Program-made: the position numbers and the translations under genes | Notes under the pieces: generated by a model | What the model was told of the DNA's origin: nothing | What the model saw: only the letters and a program-made list of their open reading frames with translations | Databases searched by the model: none | Source of the DNA: Variovorax sp. OV700 | GTDB taxonomy: Bacteria; Pseudomonadota; Gammaproteobacteria; Burkholderiales; Burkholderiaceae_C | Length of the DNA: 64,000 bases | Reading direction: 5' to 3' | Assembly (NCBI RefSeq): GCF_900099805.1 | Contig: NZ_FNDR01000006.1 | Span: 1-64,000 of the forward strand | In this document: positions 32,222 through 40,768 of the stretch, piece by piece | Layout: each line of letters starts with the position of its first letter | How positions within the stretch are numbered: the stretch's first letter is position 1

Positions 32222-32677
32222 ATGGATGAGAAGAGGATTGCCGAACTTCGCAAGTTCATAAGCACCGTGACCGATCCGAAGATCAGTGCCTTCATTGATC
32301 TCAAGAAGCTCTGCCAATCAGGCACATACAACCTGTCTGTCCAGATGGCTACAGAGCATGCCGCCAAGCACGGTGACTTCAACTACCTCAACCACCTGCT
32401 GACCCTCGTGGAAGGCAGCGTCCATGCCACCGACCTCATCTTCTCACTTCGCCCCAAGCTCAACTTCGTGCTCACGGAGACGAAGCCGCGCAAGTTCAAG
32501 AAGGCCACGCCCGAGCAGGTAGCCAAGGCAGCAAAGCAGGCCCTCTCCAAGCCCATTACCGTCAAGACTGCCCCAGCAAAGCCCTCCAAGAAGGCCGCGA
32601 AGCCAAAGATAAGCCACGATCTGATGGACTCTCGCCTCATGCTGCCTGGCAGTTACGGGCATGGCAAGCGACGCTGA
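32222..32677 (+). CDS. Small basic hypothetical protein
   Basis: The 151-residue product from MDEKRIAELRKFISTVTDPK is helical in its first 80 residues and very Lys-rich later (KATPEQVAKAAKQALSKPIT, KTAPAKPSKKAAKPKISHD), as in proteins that bind nucleic acids. The frame begins at 32165, but GGGGG-rich sequence before the ATG at 32222 supports this start. No domain was recognised. It overlaps the HNH-like gene by 17 bases if that gene starts at 32661, so the two may be coupled. The basic tail is reminiscent of histone-like C-termini. Confidence 0.6.
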   Translation: MDEKRIAELRKFISTVTDPKISAFIDLKKLCQSGTYNLSVQMATEHAAKHGDFNYLNHLLTLVEGSVHATDLIFSLRPKLNFVLTETKPRKFKKATPEQVAKAAKQALSKPITVKTAPAKPSKKAAKPKISHDLMDSRLMLPGSYGHGKRR

Positions 32678-33440
32678 CACCATGAACATTCCTCAGAATC
32701 GCAAGTTCAAGTGCTGGGCTGCTGCCTGTTGTGGATGCGGCGAAGGACCGTCAGCCGAACACATCGTGTCCAAGTGCCTGTTCCCCGAAGGGGTTGTCCA
32801 CGTTTCAGGCTTTGACTGGTGCAAGGGTGAGACCAAGTCCATAGGGGTCAACGGGCTTGAGAGGCAAATCCTCTGCAAGACCCACAACTCGGCCTTGTCA
32901 GAAATAGACGCAGAAGCCAAGAAAGCTATTGGCCTCTTCCAGCGCTCAGCACCGCCAACCAAAGACGACCCGCTTGGCAACAACAACGTCGACGGCCACA
33001 AGTTAGAACGCTGGCTGCTCAAGACCGCCATCAACCTTTCCTACCGAGGGAACTTGCACATCGGTGTCGGTATGAACGGTTCTGTGCCGGGTCTGCCCTC
33101 CCCCTACCTCATCGATGTGGCGTTTGGAAAGCTGCCCTTCGGCCACCAAATGGGCGCTCACTTCCTCTTCCCGGCAAAGGAAACATTGCACCAGCCTAGC
33201 GAGATCGTCATGATTCCGCTGATCAACGACGGGCACATTGGAGGCTTCTACTTTGAGCTTCGCTCGCAGGCTGTGTTTCTGAACCTGTTTCCCGGTCACG
33301 CTCCACCGACCCTAGGCACCGTGGCAGCGAAACTGGAGCTTCAGCAAGCGCTCCTAGACGCGGAATTAGTCTACCGACCGCCAAGCATTGCTACAGCCTC
33401 TAATAGCATGCCGATAAGTATGATCAGGTTTCAGTGGTAA
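32661..33440 (+). CDS. HNH-endonuclease-like protein
   Basis: The 259-residue product has an N-terminal zinc-finger-like part: CCGCGEGPSAEHIVSKCLFP (residues 23-42), then LCKTHNSALSEID (71-83). This gives a Cys pair, an EHI core histidine, and a CxxHN pair, the order of an HNH/treble-clef nuclease. The rest of the protein is beta-rich and not recognised. If active it would be a metal-dependent DNA endonuclease; the usual spacing is only partly kept. Two starts are possible: 32661 (overlapping the previous gene) and MNIPQNRK at 32682. It is followed 21 bp later by the HEPN-zinc protein. Confidence 0.6.
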   Translation: MASDADTMNIPQNRKFKCWAAACCGCGEGPSAEHIVSKCLFPEGVVHVSGFDWCKGETKSIGVNGLERQILCKTHNSALSEIDAEAKKAIGLFQRSAPPTKDDPLGNNNVDGHKLERWLLKTAINLSYRGNLHIGVGMNGSVPGLPSPYLIDVAFGKLPFGHQMGAHFLFPAKETLHQPSEIVMIPLINDGHIGGFYFELRSQAVFLNLFPGHAPPTLGTVAAKLELQQALLDAELVYRPPSIATASNSMPISMIRFQW

Positions 33441-33461
33441 GAGATTCAGGGAGCCAGAAGA

Positions 33462-34529
33462 ATGACCAAACCCGTAGCGAAGAAAGCGCCTACGACAGAC
33501 TTTGAGAACTTGGTGCGCAATGGCATTGACTTTCTTGAGAAGGCTATGTCTCAGCTTGACAGCGATCCGAAGCACTCGGTCATCAATTTCTACACGGCAG
33601 TAGAGATTTTTCTCAAGGCTCCACTCGTATTGGATCATTGGACTCTGGTCATCGCTGGGCGCGAACCAGACCGACAAAAATATGACTCAGGTGACTTTGT
33701 TTCTGTATCTTTTGAAGAGGCATGTTCGCTTCTGTCCAAGACGCTAAAAAAGCCTCTTCAAAAAAGTGCGAGAGATGCGTTTGACAAAGTGCGCCAGCAC
33801 CGCAACCGCATGGTGCATTTCTATCACAGTGGGCTCAATGGCAAGCAGCGTAACGAGATTAAGCTAGAGCAAGCAACCGCCTGGTTTGAATTGAACAGAT
33901 TCGTAGCTGACACCTGGCGTGAAGAATTCAAACCGTTTACAAGCGAATTCCAGCGAATGGAGCGAACGCTGATCGCCAACAATCACTACGCGAAGGCCAA
34001 GTACGAAGACCTGAAACCGAAGATTGAGGGCATGAAGAAAGGTGGAGCGACCTTTGAAGATTGCCCCCGCTGCCATACAAACGCCTACCAAGCTGAAGAG
34101 GAAGCCCCTCGCCTGACCTCTCACCACTGCATGGTATGTTTCCACAGCGGTAAGCGGCTCCAGATAGATTGCCCAGATTGTGGCGACTCCGACCAGTACA
34201 TGGAACCTTACGACGGGTTCTCTTGCACGGAATGCGACTGCGAAGTCTCAGGCGAAAGCGAAATCTTTGAGCTGCTCGATCAAAACAGTTTTCGCGGCAC
34301 AAAGGACGGCCTTGACGCCGACACCCCGGCCAACTGCGACGAGTGTCAGGGCTATCACACCGTATGCGAATACCAAGGCGGCTACCTCTGCACCAACTGC
34401 TTCGCCTACTTTGACTCAGTGGGCCAATGTCAGTGGTGCAACGACCCAATGACTGGCGACACCGACCACACCTATGTCACAGGCTGCGAACACTGCGACG
34501 GGTATGCGGGCCATCATGCCAACGACTAA
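33462..34529 (+). CDS. HEPN-like protein with multiple zinc ribbons
   Basis: The 355-residue product has an N-terminal helical domain with a HEPN signature: R114-x4-H119 in RQHRNRMVHFYH, preceded by a helix with FYTAVEIFLKAPLVLDHW. HEPN domains of this type are often RNases. The C-terminal half holds many CxxC pairs: CPRC (201), CMVC (223), CPDC (237), CTEC (255), CDEC (292), CTNC (310), CQWC (323) and CEHC (342), giving at least three zinc ribbons. This combination suggests an RNA- or DNA-directed nuclease. The gene follows the HNH-like protein by 21 bp in the same direction. Codon use and base composition here are clearly less GC-rich than in the flanking island. Confidence 0.65.
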   Translation: MTKPVAKKAPTTDFENLVRNGIDFLEKAMSQLDSDPKHSVINFYTAVEIFLKAPLVLDHWTLVIAGREPDRQKYDSGDFVSVSFEEACSLLSKTLKKPLQKSARDAFDKVRQHRNRMVHFYHSGLNGKQRNEIKLEQATAWFELNRFVADTWREEFKPFTSEFQRMERTLIANNHYAKAKYEDLKPKIEGMKKGGATFEDCPRCHTNAYQAEEEAPRLTSHHCMVCFHSGKRLQIDCPDCGDSDQYMEPYDGFSCTECDCEVSGESEIFELLDQNSFRGTKDGLDADTPANCDECQGYHTVCEYQGGYLCTNCFAYFDSVGQCQWCNDPMTGDTDHTYVTGCEHCDGYAGHHAND

Positions 34530-34556
34530 ACAGATGTACCCTGGAACAAGGGCAAG

Positions 34557-35123
34557 ATGGTCGGCCAGAAGGTACCCTTCAAGCTCAAGGACATTTGGGG
34601 GCTGCGAGTACGGCTGCAACTGGAGGGCCGAGTGCGCGAGCTCGCTCTCTTCAACTTGGGTCTGGACAGCAAGCTACGAGGCTGCGATCTTGTTAGCCTG
34701 AAGGTCGGGGACGTCTGCCACGGAGAGCAAGTTGCCCCACGGGCAACAGTGATGCAGCACAAGACGCAGCGTCCAGTGCAGTTCGAGCTCACGCCCGGAA
34801 CCCGCGAGGCTGTACAGGCGTGGATCCAGCGCACCGGACTTCGATCGGACGACTTCCTGTTCCCGAGCCGAATGCACGACTCGCCGCACCTCAGCACCTG
34901 GCAGTACGCCCGGATTCTTGGTGGCTGGGTCAGAGAGCTTGGACTAGATCCTGCCGACTACGGATCACACTCGATGCGACGGACGAAGGCAACGCTGATT
35001 TACCGGTGGACGAGGAACCTCCGCGCGGTGCAGTTGCTTGGCCACTCCAAGCTTGAGTCGACCATCAGATACCTGGGCATCGAGGTGGATGGCGCCCTGG
35101 AGATCTCGGAGACGGAAATCTAA
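34557..35123 (+). CDS. Compact tyrosine recombinase (integrase)
   Basis: The 188-residue product is the catalytic domain only: Arg in SKLRGCDLVSLKVGDV, the H-x-x-R box HSMRRTKATLIY, His in LLGHSKLESTIRYLGIEV with the likely nucleophile Tyr. The N-terminal core-binding domain of full-length integrases is missing, as in a known group of short recombinases, and the frame has no upstream extension. It would cut and rejoin DNA at specific sites. AAGGG lies upstream of the ATG. It sits near the right end of the accessory region, so it may mobilise this island or one of its modules. Confidence 0.85.
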   Translation: MVGQKVPFKLKDIWGLRVRLQLEGRVRELALFNLGLDSKLRGCDLVSLKVGDVCHGEQVAPRATVMQHKTQRPVQFELTPGTREAVQAWIQRTGLRSDDFLFPSRMHDSPHLSTWQYARILGGWVRELGLDPADYGSHSMRRTKATLIYRWTRNLRAVQLLGHSKLESTIRYLGIEVDGALEISETEI

Positions 35124-35779
35124 GCGAGTGTCGATTGAGCGGCACAGATTCGTCCGCCTTGCTGCGGCGGTGAGGCGTATCGATGCGCTGCCGGATGCCT
35201 CGATTGCGGCGCAAAGCAGCGGGCCGCGCCGACTGACCGCAACCAGCCGTCTAGAGCGGGCATATGCGAAGGGCGGCGTCGCAGCGATTGCTGTCGGTCG
35301 CCGTCGCCCGCTCAACTCACAGTGTCAGCCAGGAAGCTGACGTTCGATCATCAACGGCAGTGGCACATCGCCGGCTTATACCAACCTTCTGCAGATGTCG
35401 CCCGGAAAGCGCGATCCGCCGACAACGCGGATGACCGCTAACCCATGGCGCCGAAAGGCGCTGCCGACCCTGAGCGGGCGGCTGTTAGGCCAATGGTCTC
35501 CTTCTCGGTCCAACGAGACCCTGCGTCACGGGCCGCGCGACCACATCAGGCGAAATCTCTATCGTGTTGCTCTACGCGATGACCGCATCGAATTTTCCAG
35601 CGAGCCACTGCGATGACAACGGGCGGGAAGTCCGGCCCGGCCTCGGGCCCTTCGGCCATTTGTTCGGTCAGGCGAACCCCATGCAGCAGACTGCCCGCCT
35701 CTCTCCTTTGCTTCTCCGCTTTACGTCTGCCCCACCATCTATGCTGTGGCCCGGCGATTCATGAGCGCCGACCACCAAT
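35124..35779. other. Intergenic stretch with decayed repeat-like sequence, no gene
   Basis: About 650 bp between the recombinase and the nuclease-like gene. It holds a copy of the dispersed motif (35255-35284) and a structured segment near 35437-35490 with nested short hairpins. None of the short frames has family content. It may be an old insertion or attachment region. Confidence 0.5.
35255..35284. repeat. Dispersed intergenic motif, copy 2
   Basis: AGCGGGCATATGCGAAGG followed by GCGGCGTCGCAG. It matches copy 1 at 25959-25988 in 23 of 30 positions by eye and shares the core GCATATxCGAAGG. It lies just after the recombinase gene. Confidence 0.45.
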
Positions 35780-37180
35780 ATGACACCTTTTCAGTCCACA
35801 CCGATCTGGCAGATGGGTAAGCCCGCATCTGGAATCACTGACTCGGAGCGCTATCTTGGGGTTCTTGCCCGAAAGGCATTTCTGAGCTTTTGGAGCTTCC
35901 AGAACCCTTTCACCGACGAGAGCGGTGGCCGCGAACTGTGCGATCTGCTGGTCGTGTTCGGCAACGATGTCATCGTCTTCTCCGATAAGCATTGCAATTT
36001 CTCCAATGCGCACGCCGTCGAAGTGTCCTGGCCGAGGTGGTTTAAGAGCGCGATCGAAAGATCCGCCAAGCAGTTGGCTGGAGCGCAATCCTTCATAGAG
36101 CAACATCCCAACCGCATTTTTCTTGATTCAGCCTGCGAGCATCCATTGCCCGTTCCCCTGCCGTCCAGGGAACACCTACGGTTGCATTTGGTGGCCGTAA
36201 CCCGGGGTGGCGTGCCAGCGGGGGAACAATACTGGGGCAACAGCAGCTCTGGCAGTTTGGTGATTAACACCCAGCTGCATGCGGAAGACCACAAAACGCA
36301 CCCATTCATGGTGGGATGGCCCTTAAAAAAGCGTCTGTTCATCCACGTGGTCGACGAACTCACCCTGGATGTCCTGCTCGGTGAGCTGGATACTGCGCCA
36401 GACCTGATCGAATATCTTCGCAAGAAAGAGGACTACCTGTGCAAGCCCGGCATGGATTTCGTCATCAGCGGCGAAGAAGACCTGCTCGCCTCCTACCTGC
36501 TAAATCACGACAGTGATGCTGCCACTGGTTTTGCCTTTCCTGTCGTTCCCGATGGCAGGAAACTGGTCATGTTCGAAGAGGGCGGATGGTCACGCTTTCG
36601 GGCGAGCGACGCCTATGTCAAATGGAAAGAACTAATTGCAAACAGTTATCTGTGGGATGAACTCATTGAGCATCAGACAAGTCATATCCAGAACTCGACG
36701 GCCCAGGTGCTCAGACGGTTTGAAGACGCATCCAGTGATGTGCATGCGCACGAAGAGGTCCTTCGGGCAATGGCCCAAGAGGGTCGCATCGGAAGAAAGC
36801 TGCTGTCCGAGGGCCTCAAAGACGTCCTGACCCGCAGTTTCGCAGAAGAAAGATTCAGCAAGACCATGGTTCTGCCGAGCCGGCCGGGGCGCGCCTATGT
36901 GCTCATGGTGTTGCGGCGCGACCGGTCAGTGAGCGAAGAGGACTACCGTGCACTTCGCAGAACTTCATTGGTCGGCTACTGCCGGGCAGCTCGCTTGAGA
37001 GTTTCGGGCATTCACGAAGTGGTGGGCATCGCTACCGAGCAACTTGACTTCCGCCAGGCCACTCAAGACTTCATGCTAATGCAGTTCACCGGTCCAATGA
37101 GTGAGGAGGGAAAGCGCGAGGAGTTGGCAGATCTGCGCCGGCACGGAATATGGAAAGATCACTGGACATGCGTTTGCTAG
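35780..37180 (+). CDS. Hypothetical protein with PD-(D/E)XK-nuclease-like N-terminus
   Basis: The 466-residue product begins with a segment AFLSFWSFQNPFTDESGGRE followed by LCDLLVVFGNDVIVFSDK (about residues 33-70). The Glu, the Asp in LCDLLVV and the Lys of SDK follow the order of a PD-(D/E)XK-type fold, as in NERD-like proteins. The rest is mixed and long, with no named domain; no membrane segment is seen. Proteins with this N-terminal pattern are widespread and uncharacterised. Function as a nuclease is inferred only. It is the last gene of the accessory region and stands alone. Confidence 0.65.
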   Translation: MTPFQSTPIWQMGKPASGITDSERYLGVLARKAFLSFWSFQNPFTDESGGRELCDLLVVFGNDVIVFSDKHCNFSNAHAVEVSWPRWFKSAIERSAKQLAGAQSFIEQHPNRIFLDSACEHPLPVPLPSREHLRLHLVAVTRGGVPAGEQYWGNSSSGSLVINTQLHAEDHKTHPFMVGWPLKKRLFIHVVDELTLDVLLGELDTAPDLIEYLRKKEDYLCKPGMDFVISGEEDLLASYLLNHDSDAATGFAFPVVPDGRKLVMFEEGGWSRFRASDAYVKWKELIANSYLWDELIEHQTSHIQNSTAQVLRRFEDASSDVHAHEEVLRAMAQEGRIGRKLLSEGLKDVLTRSFAEERFSKTMVLPSRPGRAYVLMVLRRDRSVSEEDYRALRRTSLVGYCRAARLRVSGIHEVVGIATEQLDFRQATQDFMLMQFTGPMSEEGKREELADLRRHGIWKDHWTCVC

Positions 37181-37777
37181 GCGTGCCGGGTACATCCCGA
37201 GACAGGAAGCAACCGCGATCTCTTCTGACGCTGCCAGCAGCGTTCGCTTTTCGGGCGTACCCGAAGGGCGGCTACGCGGCTGACCACCGGTCAAAAAAGG
37301 GGGTGGCCGAATGCATATGGTTGGGCACCCATCTTTGATTTCTTCTTTTGGCGCGGTGGACTCGCCACCAGCCGTGGCCACCAATGCAAGATCAGCGCGG
37401 TCACGAAAGTGCAGTGGCGATCCGCACGAACGTAGCTAGCGCCGCAGGCGCAGGTCCCTTGCCGAGAAGACCGCGCTGGTTCGTCGAAACTACGAACCGG
37501 GCATGAGCGTGTCGCTCGTTGCGCACCAAGATGGAGTTGCTGCCAGTTTGTCGGAGAGGACGTCGAGGCTTTGACGGAGTCGAACGCAATATCGGTTGCT
37601 GGCGAACACATTCTGAACGATGACCCTCGTAAGTCGTCGAATCTGTAGCATCGCGGACAAGTCATGCAGTGCTCAACTCGCCAGCAGATATTGCAGCAAA
37701 TCTTTTCGGATACCCTACCGGGTACCGTCAGAAATAGAAAACAATTTTTCCTTTAATATCATATAGCTATAACTATT
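37181..37777. other. Boundary region between island and core chromosome, no gene
   Basis: About 600 bp without a convincing gene. It contains motif copy 3 (37251-37279). Its last 80 bases are strikingly AT-rich and hold the probable promoter of the exonuclease III gene. The change from accessory to core gene content happens here, so the island's right end probably lies in this stretch. No tRNA was found. Confidence 0.55.
37251..37279. repeat. Dispersed intergenic motif, copy 3
   Basis: TCGGGCGTACCCGAAGG followed by GCGGCTACGCGG. It shares the CGGGCxTAxxCGAAGG core with copies 1 and 2 and is the copy nearest the core chromosome. Confidence 0.4.
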
Positions 37778-38563
37778 ATGAAAATAGCCACCTGGAACGT
37801 CAACTCCCTCACTGCACGCCTGCAGCATGTGCTCGACTGGCTGATTGCCAACCCCGTGGACGTGCTGTGCCTGCAGGAGCTCAAGATGAGCGACGACAAG
37901 TTTCCTCTCGACGTGCTCAAGTCGGCTGGTTACGAGGCGGCCGTGTTCGGCCAGAAAACCTATAACGGCGTGGCCATCCTGAGCCTGGCGCCGATGCGCG
38001 ACGTGGCAAGAAACATCGGCGGCTTTGCCGACGACCAGTCGCGCGTGATTGCCGCCACGATCGAAACGCCGACGGGTCCGCTGCGCGTGGTCAACGGCTA
38101 CTTCGTCAACGGCCAGGCGCCCGGCACCGACAAGTTCGAATACAAGATGGGCTGGCTGCGCGCCTTGCGCGAATGGCTTCGCGCCGAAATGGCGGCACAT
38201 CCGAACTTGGTCCTGCTGGGCGACTTCAACATCACGCCGGAAGACCGCGACAGTTTCGACCCGGTGGGCCTGAAGGAGACGATTCATCACACGACCGAAG
38301 AGCGCGACCATTTCAAGGCGCTCCTCCAACTGGGCTTGGCCGACAGCTTTCGCCTCTTCGAACAGCCCGAGAAAAGCTACTCGTGGTGGGACTACCGAAT
38401 GCTCGGCTATCAGAAGAACCGCGGCTTGCGGATCGATCACATCCTGGTGAGCGAGCCGCTGGTGCCACGCGCTAAGGCTTGCATCATCGATCGCGTGCCG
38501 CGCAAGTGGGAAAAACCAAGTGACCACGCCCCCGTGGTGCTCGATCTCGACCAAGGCACCTGA
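37778..38563 (+). CDS. xth: Exodeoxyribonuclease III
   Basis: The 261-residue product is a complete exonuclease III-type AP endonuclease. Visible landmarks are KIATWNVNSL at the N-terminus, LQELKM with the metal-binding Glu (residue 34), LVLLGDFNIT with the catalytic Asp and Asn, and the C-terminal SDHAPV with the Asp-His pair. It cleaves the backbone at abasic sites and degrades 3' ends during base excision repair in the cytoplasm. The ATG is preceded by AT-rich sequence without a Shine-Dalgarno sequence. Its stop overlaps the start of the lipoprotein gene (TGATG), so those two are probably co-translated. It is the first core-chromosome gene right of the island. Confidence 0.95.
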   Translation: MKIATWNVNSLTARLQHVLDWLIANPVDVLCLQELKMSDDKFPLDVLKSAGYEAAVFGQKTYNGVAILSLAPMRDVARNIGGFADDQSRVIAATIETPTGPLRVVNGYFVNGQAPGTDKFEYKMGWLRALREWLRAEMAAHPNLVLLGDFNITPEDRDSFDPVGLKETIHHTTEERDHFKALLQLGLADSFRLFEQPEKSYSWWDYRMLGYQKNRGLRIDHILVSEPLVPRAKACIIDRVPRKWEKPSDHAPVVLDLDQGT

Positions 38564-39075
38564 TGACCATGAACATGCGCACCCTTGCAATCCTTGCGGC
38601 GGCACTGGCGCTCGCCGCCTGTTCGGCACTCAAGCCGGCGGACAAGGCCGGCGACGGCAAGCCGGCCACTTCCGCACCTGACGAGGTGGCCAGCCCCAGA
38701 GCTGATGTCCCTACCGTTCGACTGATCACCGCGCAGACTCCCGCCGTGCGGGCCTATCGCAAGACCGGGGCACGCCAGATCTACAACGCCTATCCGCAGC
38801 GCATCTACAAGGGGAAGATTCCTCCGCTGGTCTACGCCGTCGTGGTGGTCGAGACCGACCTGGACGCCAACGGCAACGTGAAGAACGTGACGTTCAGCCG
38901 CGTGCCGAGCCATGCACCCGAGGTGCCACCCAAGATTGCGGAGCTCATCAAGGCGGCCTCGCCGCTGCCGAGCCCCGGGCGCCTTGGCGGGCATACGTAC
39001 GTCGACACGTGGCTCTGGGACAAGAGCGGAAACTTCCAGCTGGACTCGCTGACTCTGGGCCAGCGAAGCCGATAA
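38563..39075 (+). CDS. Lipoprotein of unknown function (TonB C-terminal-like fold)
   Basis: The 170-residue product begins with a signal sequence (MRTLAILAAALALAACSAL) with lipobox LAAC. The mature part contains VYAVVVVETDLDANGNVKNVTFSRVPS, a beta pattern like TonB-type energy-transducer C-termini, where a carboxy-terminal strand pair and the GxVxxVxxxxS motif are usual. It should be anchored in the outer or inner membrane facing the periplasm. It is coupled to exonuclease III through a one-base overlap. No partner is apparent. A function outside envelope maintenance cannot be stated. Confidence 0.75.
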   Translation: MTMNMRTLAILAAALALAACSALKPADKAGDGKPATSAPDEVASPRADVPTVRLITAQTPAVRAYRKTGARQIYNAYPQRIYKGKIPPLVYAVVVVETDLDANGNVKNVTFSRVPSHAPEVPPKIAELIKAASPLPSPGRLGGHTYVDTWLWDKSGNFQLDSLTLGQRSR

Positions 39076-39215
39076 CTAGGCTCGCCCCCAGTCTTCGCGC
39101 ACTTCGTGTCGCTTCGCCAACCCCCTACCGGGGGCGATACCAGCGGCCCGGCAAAGCCGGTTCCGCGGTATCCCTGGCCTGGAAGGGAGGGCCAGCCGCC
39201 ACCTGTGCGGCGGCT

Positions 39216-40745
39216 TTACTCGATCCCCAGTTCCTGGATCTTCCGGGTGATGGTGTTGCGGCCGATGCCCAGCTTCTGGGCGGCTTCGATTCGGCGGCCG
39301 CGGGTGTTGGCGAGGGCGGTGAGGATGAGCCGCGATTCGAAGCGGCGCGAGAGCACGTCCCAGACGTCGGTGCGGCCGGCTGCGAGCAGCGCCTGGGCTT
39401 CGATCTCGAGGCCGCTTTCCCAGCTGCTTGCGCCGACCAGGCCTTCGGCGGCTTCGGGCGCGGTGCTTGCCGGTGCCGTTTCACGTTCAGGGCTCGGTGA
39501 CAACTGCGGCGCGGCTTGAGCCGGCGCTGCTGCAGTGGGGGCTGCGTCGGCAGGCTGCACCTGCGAGCTGGCGGCCGCGGCCATGACTTCGGGCGGCAGA
39601 TCCTTGGCTTCGATCAGCTGCGCCGGGGCCATCACGGTCAGCCAATGGCAGATGTTTTCCAGCTGGCGCACGTTGCCCGGGAAGCTGAAGGCGGCGAGCC
39701 TCGCCAACGCGGCATCGGAAATGCGCTTGGGTTCGACGCCGAGCTGGCGCGCGCTCACCTGCAGGAAGTGGCGCGTGAGCGCGGGCACGTCTTCTCCGCG
39801 CTCGCGCAGGGCCGGCAGCCGAAGGCGGATCACGTTGAGGCGGTGGAACAAGTCTTCGCGGAAGCCGCCGAGCTTGACGCGCTGCTCCAGGTCCTGGTGC
39901 GTGGCCGCGATGACGCGCACGTTAGCCTTGACCGAGTTGTGGCCGCCAACGCGGTAGAAGTGCCCGTCGCTCAGCACGCGCAGCAGGCGCGTCTGCAGGT
40001 CGAATGGCATGTCGCCGATTTCGTCGAGAAAGAGCGTGCCGCCCTCGGCCTGTTCGAAGCGGCCGCGCCGCATGGTCTGGGCGCCGGTGAAGGCGCCGCG
40101 CTCATGGCCGAACAGTTCGCTCTCAAGCAGGTCCTTGGGGATGGCCGCGGTGTTGATGGCCACGAAGGGACCGTTGGCGCGGGGCGAATGCTTGTGCAGC
40201 GCGCGCGCCACCAGCTCCTTGCCCGAACCCGACTCGCCGGTGATGAGCACCGTGACGTTGCTTTGCGAGAGCCGGCCGATGGCGCGGAACACGTCCTGCA
40301 TGGCCGGCGCCTGGCCCAGCATTTCAGGCGCAGCCACCATGCGCTCCTCCGCCACTTCCTCGCGCTGGCTTTCGTCGACGGCGCGGCGGATGAGCTCGAC
40401 TGCGCGCGGCAGGTCGAAGGGTTTGGGCAAATATTCGAAGGCCCCGCCCTGGAACGCCGACACGGCGCTGTCCAGGTCGGAGAACGCCGTCATGATGATG
40501 ACCGGCAGGCCGGGGTGCTTGGCCTTGATCTTGTCGAGCAGGTCGAGGCCGGAGCCGCCGGGCATGCGGATGTCGCTCACCAGGACCTGGGGGCCCTGCT
40601 GCTCGTCTTCGTCGGCGAGTTCGAGGGCGGCGAGCACCTCGCGCGTGTTGGTGAAACTGCGCGTGGGCAAGTCTTCGCGCAGCAAGGCCTTCTCGAGCAC
40701 GAAGCGGATCGATTGGTCGTCATCAACTATCCAGATCGGCTTCAT
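39216..40745 (-). CDS. ntrC: Nitrogen regulation response regulator NtrC
   Basis: The 509-residue product has a receiver domain with the phosphorylated Asp58 (VLVSDIRMPGGSG), an AAA+ domain with Walker A GESGSGKE (170-177) and the sigma-54-contact loop GAFTGA (217-222), and a Fis-type HTH at the C-terminus (RRIEAAQKLGIGRNTITRKI). It activates sigma-54 promoters such as glnA when phosphorylated by NtrB under nitrogen limitation. An Ala/Pro-rich linker of about 65 residues between the AAA+ domain and the HTH is longer than in E. coli. It lies 23 bp downstream of ntrB and is probably co-transcribed with it. Confidence 0.97.
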   Translation of the reverse strand: MKPIWIVDDDQSIRFVLEKALLREDLPTRSFTNTREVLAALELADEDEQQGPQVLVSDIRMPGGSGLDLLDKIKAKHPGLPVIIMTAFSDLDSAVSAFQGGAFEYLPKPFDLPRAVELIRRAVDESQREEVAEERMVAAPEMLGQAPAMQDVFRAIGRLSQSNVTVLITGESGSGKELVARALHKHSPRANGPFVAINTAAIPKDLLESELFGHERGAFTGAQTMRRGRFEQAEGGTLFLDEIGDMPFDLQTRLLRVLSDGHFYRVGGHNSVKANVRVIAATHQDLEQRVKLGGFREDLFHRLNVIRLRLPALRERGEDVPALTRHFLQVSARQLGVEPKRISDAALARLAAFSFPGNVRQLENICHWLTVMAPAQLIEAKDLPPEVMAAAASSQVQPADAAPTAAAPAQAAPQLSPSPERETAPASTAPEAAEGLVGASSWESGLEIEAQALLAAGRTDVWDVLSRRFESRLILTALANTRGRRIEAAQKLGIGRNTITRKIQELGIE

Positions 40746-40768
40746 GCATCTCCTTGTTGCCGTGGCTG

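Noticed and set aside
35437..35490. Segment bounded by GCTAAC and GTTAGG, resembling an integron attC site
   Set aside because: The outer boxes fit only in part, and the inside folds into two separate hairpins rather than the single long imperfect hairpin of attC; no integron integrase or cassette series is present.
37291..37665. Minus-strand frame of 124 residues in the boundary region
   Set aside because: Cys/Ser/Arg-rich composition typical of a non-coding frame; no start signal and no family resemblance.
1..37777. CRISPR array or prophage structural genes in the accessory region
   Set aside because: No regularly spaced repeats and no capsid, tail or terminase-like products were seen.
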